This document shows, piece after piece, positions 4,624 to 6,344 of a stretch of DNA of 6,344 bases. The position numbers and the translations under genes are program-made. The notes under the pieces were generated by a model that was not told where the DNA came from, did not search any database, and worked only from the letters and a program-made list of their open reading frames with translations. Source of the DNA: Candidatus Zixiibacteriota bacterium (GTDB lineage: Bacteria; Zixibacteria; MSB-5A5; GN15; PGXB01). Each line of letters opens with the position of its first letter. Position 1 is the stretch's first letter. The stretch lies in assembly GCA_020345705.1 (NCBI GenBank), contig CP070766.1:621934-628277 (forward strand). Direction: 5' to 3'.

Positions 4624-6344
4624 TCAATAAGGATTACCGCAAAGCGGCGGTCCCTCGCGATAGAGATAGTCTACTATAAGTTTGGCGTCTATAAGGTTGA
4701 CGTATGAGCTACAATCACAATCCCCAACGGCCAATGACGGAATCGGCTCCGGTCCCTCGCGGTAGAGATAATTAATCAAATGACGCACGTCCAGCAGATT
4801 TATCGCGCCGCTATAATCACAGTCACCATGGAACATCCAGATCTGAATATCGAGAAAGACGGGGTATGGTGAATTGGAGGCCGACTCGGAAGTAATGTAG
4901 GCCGTATCATAGTAGTGCCCCATAGTCATCCCCAATCCGTTGGGGACAGCCTTGACCATCCAGGGGTATTCCGAACTCGACCCCGTGTAAAAATCCACCC
5001 AGGAGACGTCATCCTGCATCTCCCAATCCATACAGCCCGGGTTTCTGTTGTTAACACTCATGAAACTGTGCCGACCCGTTCTGCCTGTCTGAGCATTGAG
5101 ACTGAATTGATTGGGCATGGCCATAATCTCGGGAGTCGCGTCCGTGGGAAGAATATTCAGCGTCACGGGAAGATACCTCGGGCTGTTGATTGCCTCATTC
5201 GCCGTGACTACGATGGTATCATAATATGTCCCGGGAGTGAGGCCCTGGTAGTCGAAATCAAGGTAGATTGTTCCCGGTGCGGGAGAACTGATCATAGACG
5301 GCAAGAGCCAATCGGAGCTGTACGATAAGTCGAATGTAAAAGGCTCCTGGCCGCCGTTATAGACCGTGAAATAATATGTCGGCGGGATGCCCACACCCTG
5401 ACCGCACTCATACAGGTCTGCCACAACGGAATCGTAATTTAGCAATATCATCGGGGGACTGGTGTAACACATAAACAGGAATTCAATGGGCTGAGGAGAG
5501 TTGATTGCCTCCAGGGAATGAATCCAGGCAGTGTCGATGAATGTTTGACCATTCACGCACTGGATTGAGTCGAATGTAACGGTAACGGTCTGGGGTACGC
5601 TCTCCGAATCGGGCTCCATACTGATTATCCGGGGAGAGGTTTCCTCCAGATAGTAGTTCATAGAGCCGGCACCATCGTTGTATATTAAGAACGTCTTGTC
5701 GTCAGGCAAAGGTTCATCAACGTCAACAATAACATACACGGTGGAAGGATCGGTGGCTATAACCGGAAGGCTTGAGGCGACTTCCAGCCTGACGGCGGCC
5801 TTCTGCGGGTCGTTGCTGGCTTCCGGGTCTGAAACCACCACCGTATCATAGTAAACGCCATAGGGCAACCCGGCAATACTCACCGAGAGTGTTATCTCAC
5901 CGTAATCGGTTCCGGACGTCGGGACGATTTCCAGCCAGCTTTCCGTATTGGAGGCCGTCCAGTTGAGAGTTCCGCCCCCGCTATTTGAAACGGTCAGAAC
6001 CTGGTCCGGCGGATCCGCCGAATCGGCGATCGCGTTGAAGCTAAAGTATGTCTGCGACAAGGCTATTTCCGGCGGCGGTTCCAGGACTTTCAGTTCCACC
6101 GGAATCAAAACCGGACTGTTTATGGCATTCGGGTCGGCGATGGTGATCGTATCATTATATGTGCCCACGCCGAGCCCGGAAACATTGGCGAATACCTGCA
6201 CATTCGACGGTGCCGTGCCAAAAGCAGGTGTAACACTCAGCCAGGATGAATTCCAGACGGCTGTCCAGTTCAGCGTGCCGATACCGGTGTTGGTGATGTG
6301 CAAGACCTGAGCCGGGGGCGGCGGCTGTCCCAGCACCGACTCAA
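4624..6344 (-). CDS. Secreted multi-domain protein of BACON-like repeats with dockerin-like C-terminus, N-terminus cut by window edge
   Basis: The frame is open from the right edge to a TGA at 4624-4626: 572 visible residues. The GTG at 6334-6336 is not a credible start because it falls inside the first repeat and two in-frame codons precede it. Five Ig-like repeats of about 90-107 residues follow each other (nt about 6344-6070, 6069-5764, 5763-5452, 5451-5131, 5130-4831). They share the pattern GTLNW..SWL near the start, GxYYDT in the penultimate strand and A(I/S)NSP near the end, typical of BACON-type beta sandwiches. The tail (4830-4627) is a dockerin-like module. No catalytic motif is seen in the visible part; an enzyme domain could lie upstream. 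BACON repeats usually act as spacers or carbohydrate/mucin-binding modules in extracellular proteins, so a structural or adhesive role is inferred. It is transcribed towards the peptidases but separated from them by 251 bp with a separate promoter. Confidence 0.9.
   Translation of the reverse strand, partial: ESVLGQPPPPAQVLHITNTGIGTLNWTAVWNSSWLSVTPAFGTAPSNVQVFANVSGLGVGTYNDTITIADPNAINSPVLIPVELKVLEPPPEIALSQTYFSFNAIADSADPPDQVLTVSNSGGGTLNWTASNTESWLEIVPTSGTDYGEITLSVSIAGLPYGVYYDTVVVSDPEASNDPQKAAVRLEVASSLPVIATDPSTVYVIVDVDEPLPDDKTFLIYNDGAGSMNYYLEETSPRIISMEPDSESVPQTVTVTFDSIQCVNGQTFIDTAWIHSLEAINSPQPIEFLFMCYTSPPMILLNYDSVVADLYECGQGVGIPPTYYFTVYNGGQEPFTFDLSYSSDWLLPSMISSPAPGTIYLDFDYQGLTPGTYYDTIVVTANEAINSPRYLPVTLNILPTDATPEIMAMPNQFSLNAQTGRTGRHSFMSVNNRNPGCMDWEMQDDVSWVDFYTGSSSEYPWMVKAVPNGLGMTMGHYYDTAYITSESASNSPYPVFLDIQIWMFHGDCDYSGAINLLDVRHLINYLYREGPEPIPSLAVGDCDCSSYVNLIDAKLIVDYLYREGPPLCGNPY
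4627..4830 (-). other. Dockerin-like module of the BACON-repeat protein
   Basis: There are two loops: GDCDYSGAINLLD and GDCDCSSYVNLID, each with acidic or polar residues at positions 1, 3, 5 and 12, followed by helices ending NYLYREGP and DYLYREGP. The module is clearly homologous to that of peptidase paralog B. Four cysteines (loop 1 position 2, loop 2 positions 2 and 4, and four residues from the last Tyr) suggest disulfide bonding. Confidence 0.85.
4831..6344 (-). repeat. Tandem BACON-like protein repeats (five, the first incomplete)
   Basis: Repeats 1 and 2 are closest to each other and to the classic form (TLNWTA, SWL, then a late ...NSP or NDP turn). Repeat 3 has lost the Trp residues of the SWL motif but keeps EAINSP. 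Repeats 4 and 5 keep SDWLLP or VSWVDF and the YYDT strand. Divergence is at protein level; I see no recent DNA-level duplication among them. Confidence 0.8.

Noticed and set aside
4915..5328. Plus-strand open frame of 137 codons, and another at 5948-6310
   Set aside because: Both are antisense to the BACON repeats, which have clear domain patterns on the minus strand.
6334..6336. GTG as the start of the BACON-repeat gene
   Set aside because: It lies inside the first repeat and the frame continues to the window edge; the true start is outside the window.

Overview
The window carries three genes, all on the minus strand and therefore read right to left: a truncated protein made of BACON-like repeats with a dockerin-like tail (4624-6344), then two tandem copies of a secreted M1-family zinc metallopeptidase (complete copy 2141-4372; second copy 1-1856, cut off at the left edge). 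No RNA gene, transposase or CRISPR array was seen. The plus strand holds only antisense shadow frames.

The organism is a bacterium. SPase I-type signal peptides, Shine-Dalgarno sites and a clean TTGACA-N16-TATATT promoter are visible. The C-terminal dockerin-like modules (pattern NLLDxxxLINYLYRxGP, two EF-hand-like loops each) and the BACON-type beta-sandwich repeats resemble secreted proteins of uncultured FCB-group lineages such as candidate Zixibacteria. That placement is an inference from protein style only.

Layout. Positions 4831-6344 encode at least five Ig/BACON-like repeats of about 90-107 residues. Positions 4627-4830 encode their dockerin-like module. A 251-bp gap (4373-4623) holds a weak terminator candidate, a palindromic upstream element, a sigma70-like promoter, a leader hairpin and a Shine-Dalgarno site. 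The complete M1 peptidase follows. A 284-bp gap (1857-2140) repeats the same promoter, hairpin and Shine-Dalgarno arrangement at an offset of exactly 2516 bp, and the second peptidase copy runs off the left edge.

The two peptidases align without a single gap over all 618 shared codons, about 82 % identical by hand count. Zinc ligands and the GAMEH motif are intact in both. The transition-state tyrosine of the M1 family is kept in the left copy (Tyr426) but is Phe426 in the complete copy, and substitutions cluster between GAMEH and the zinc site. This looks like a duplicated secreted peptidase whose copies are diverging in catalysis or specificity.

The complete peptidase and the BACON-repeat protein end in nearly the same dockerin-like module, so they may dock to the same unseen partner outside the cell. 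The left copy probably has the module too, but its C-terminus lies outside the window.
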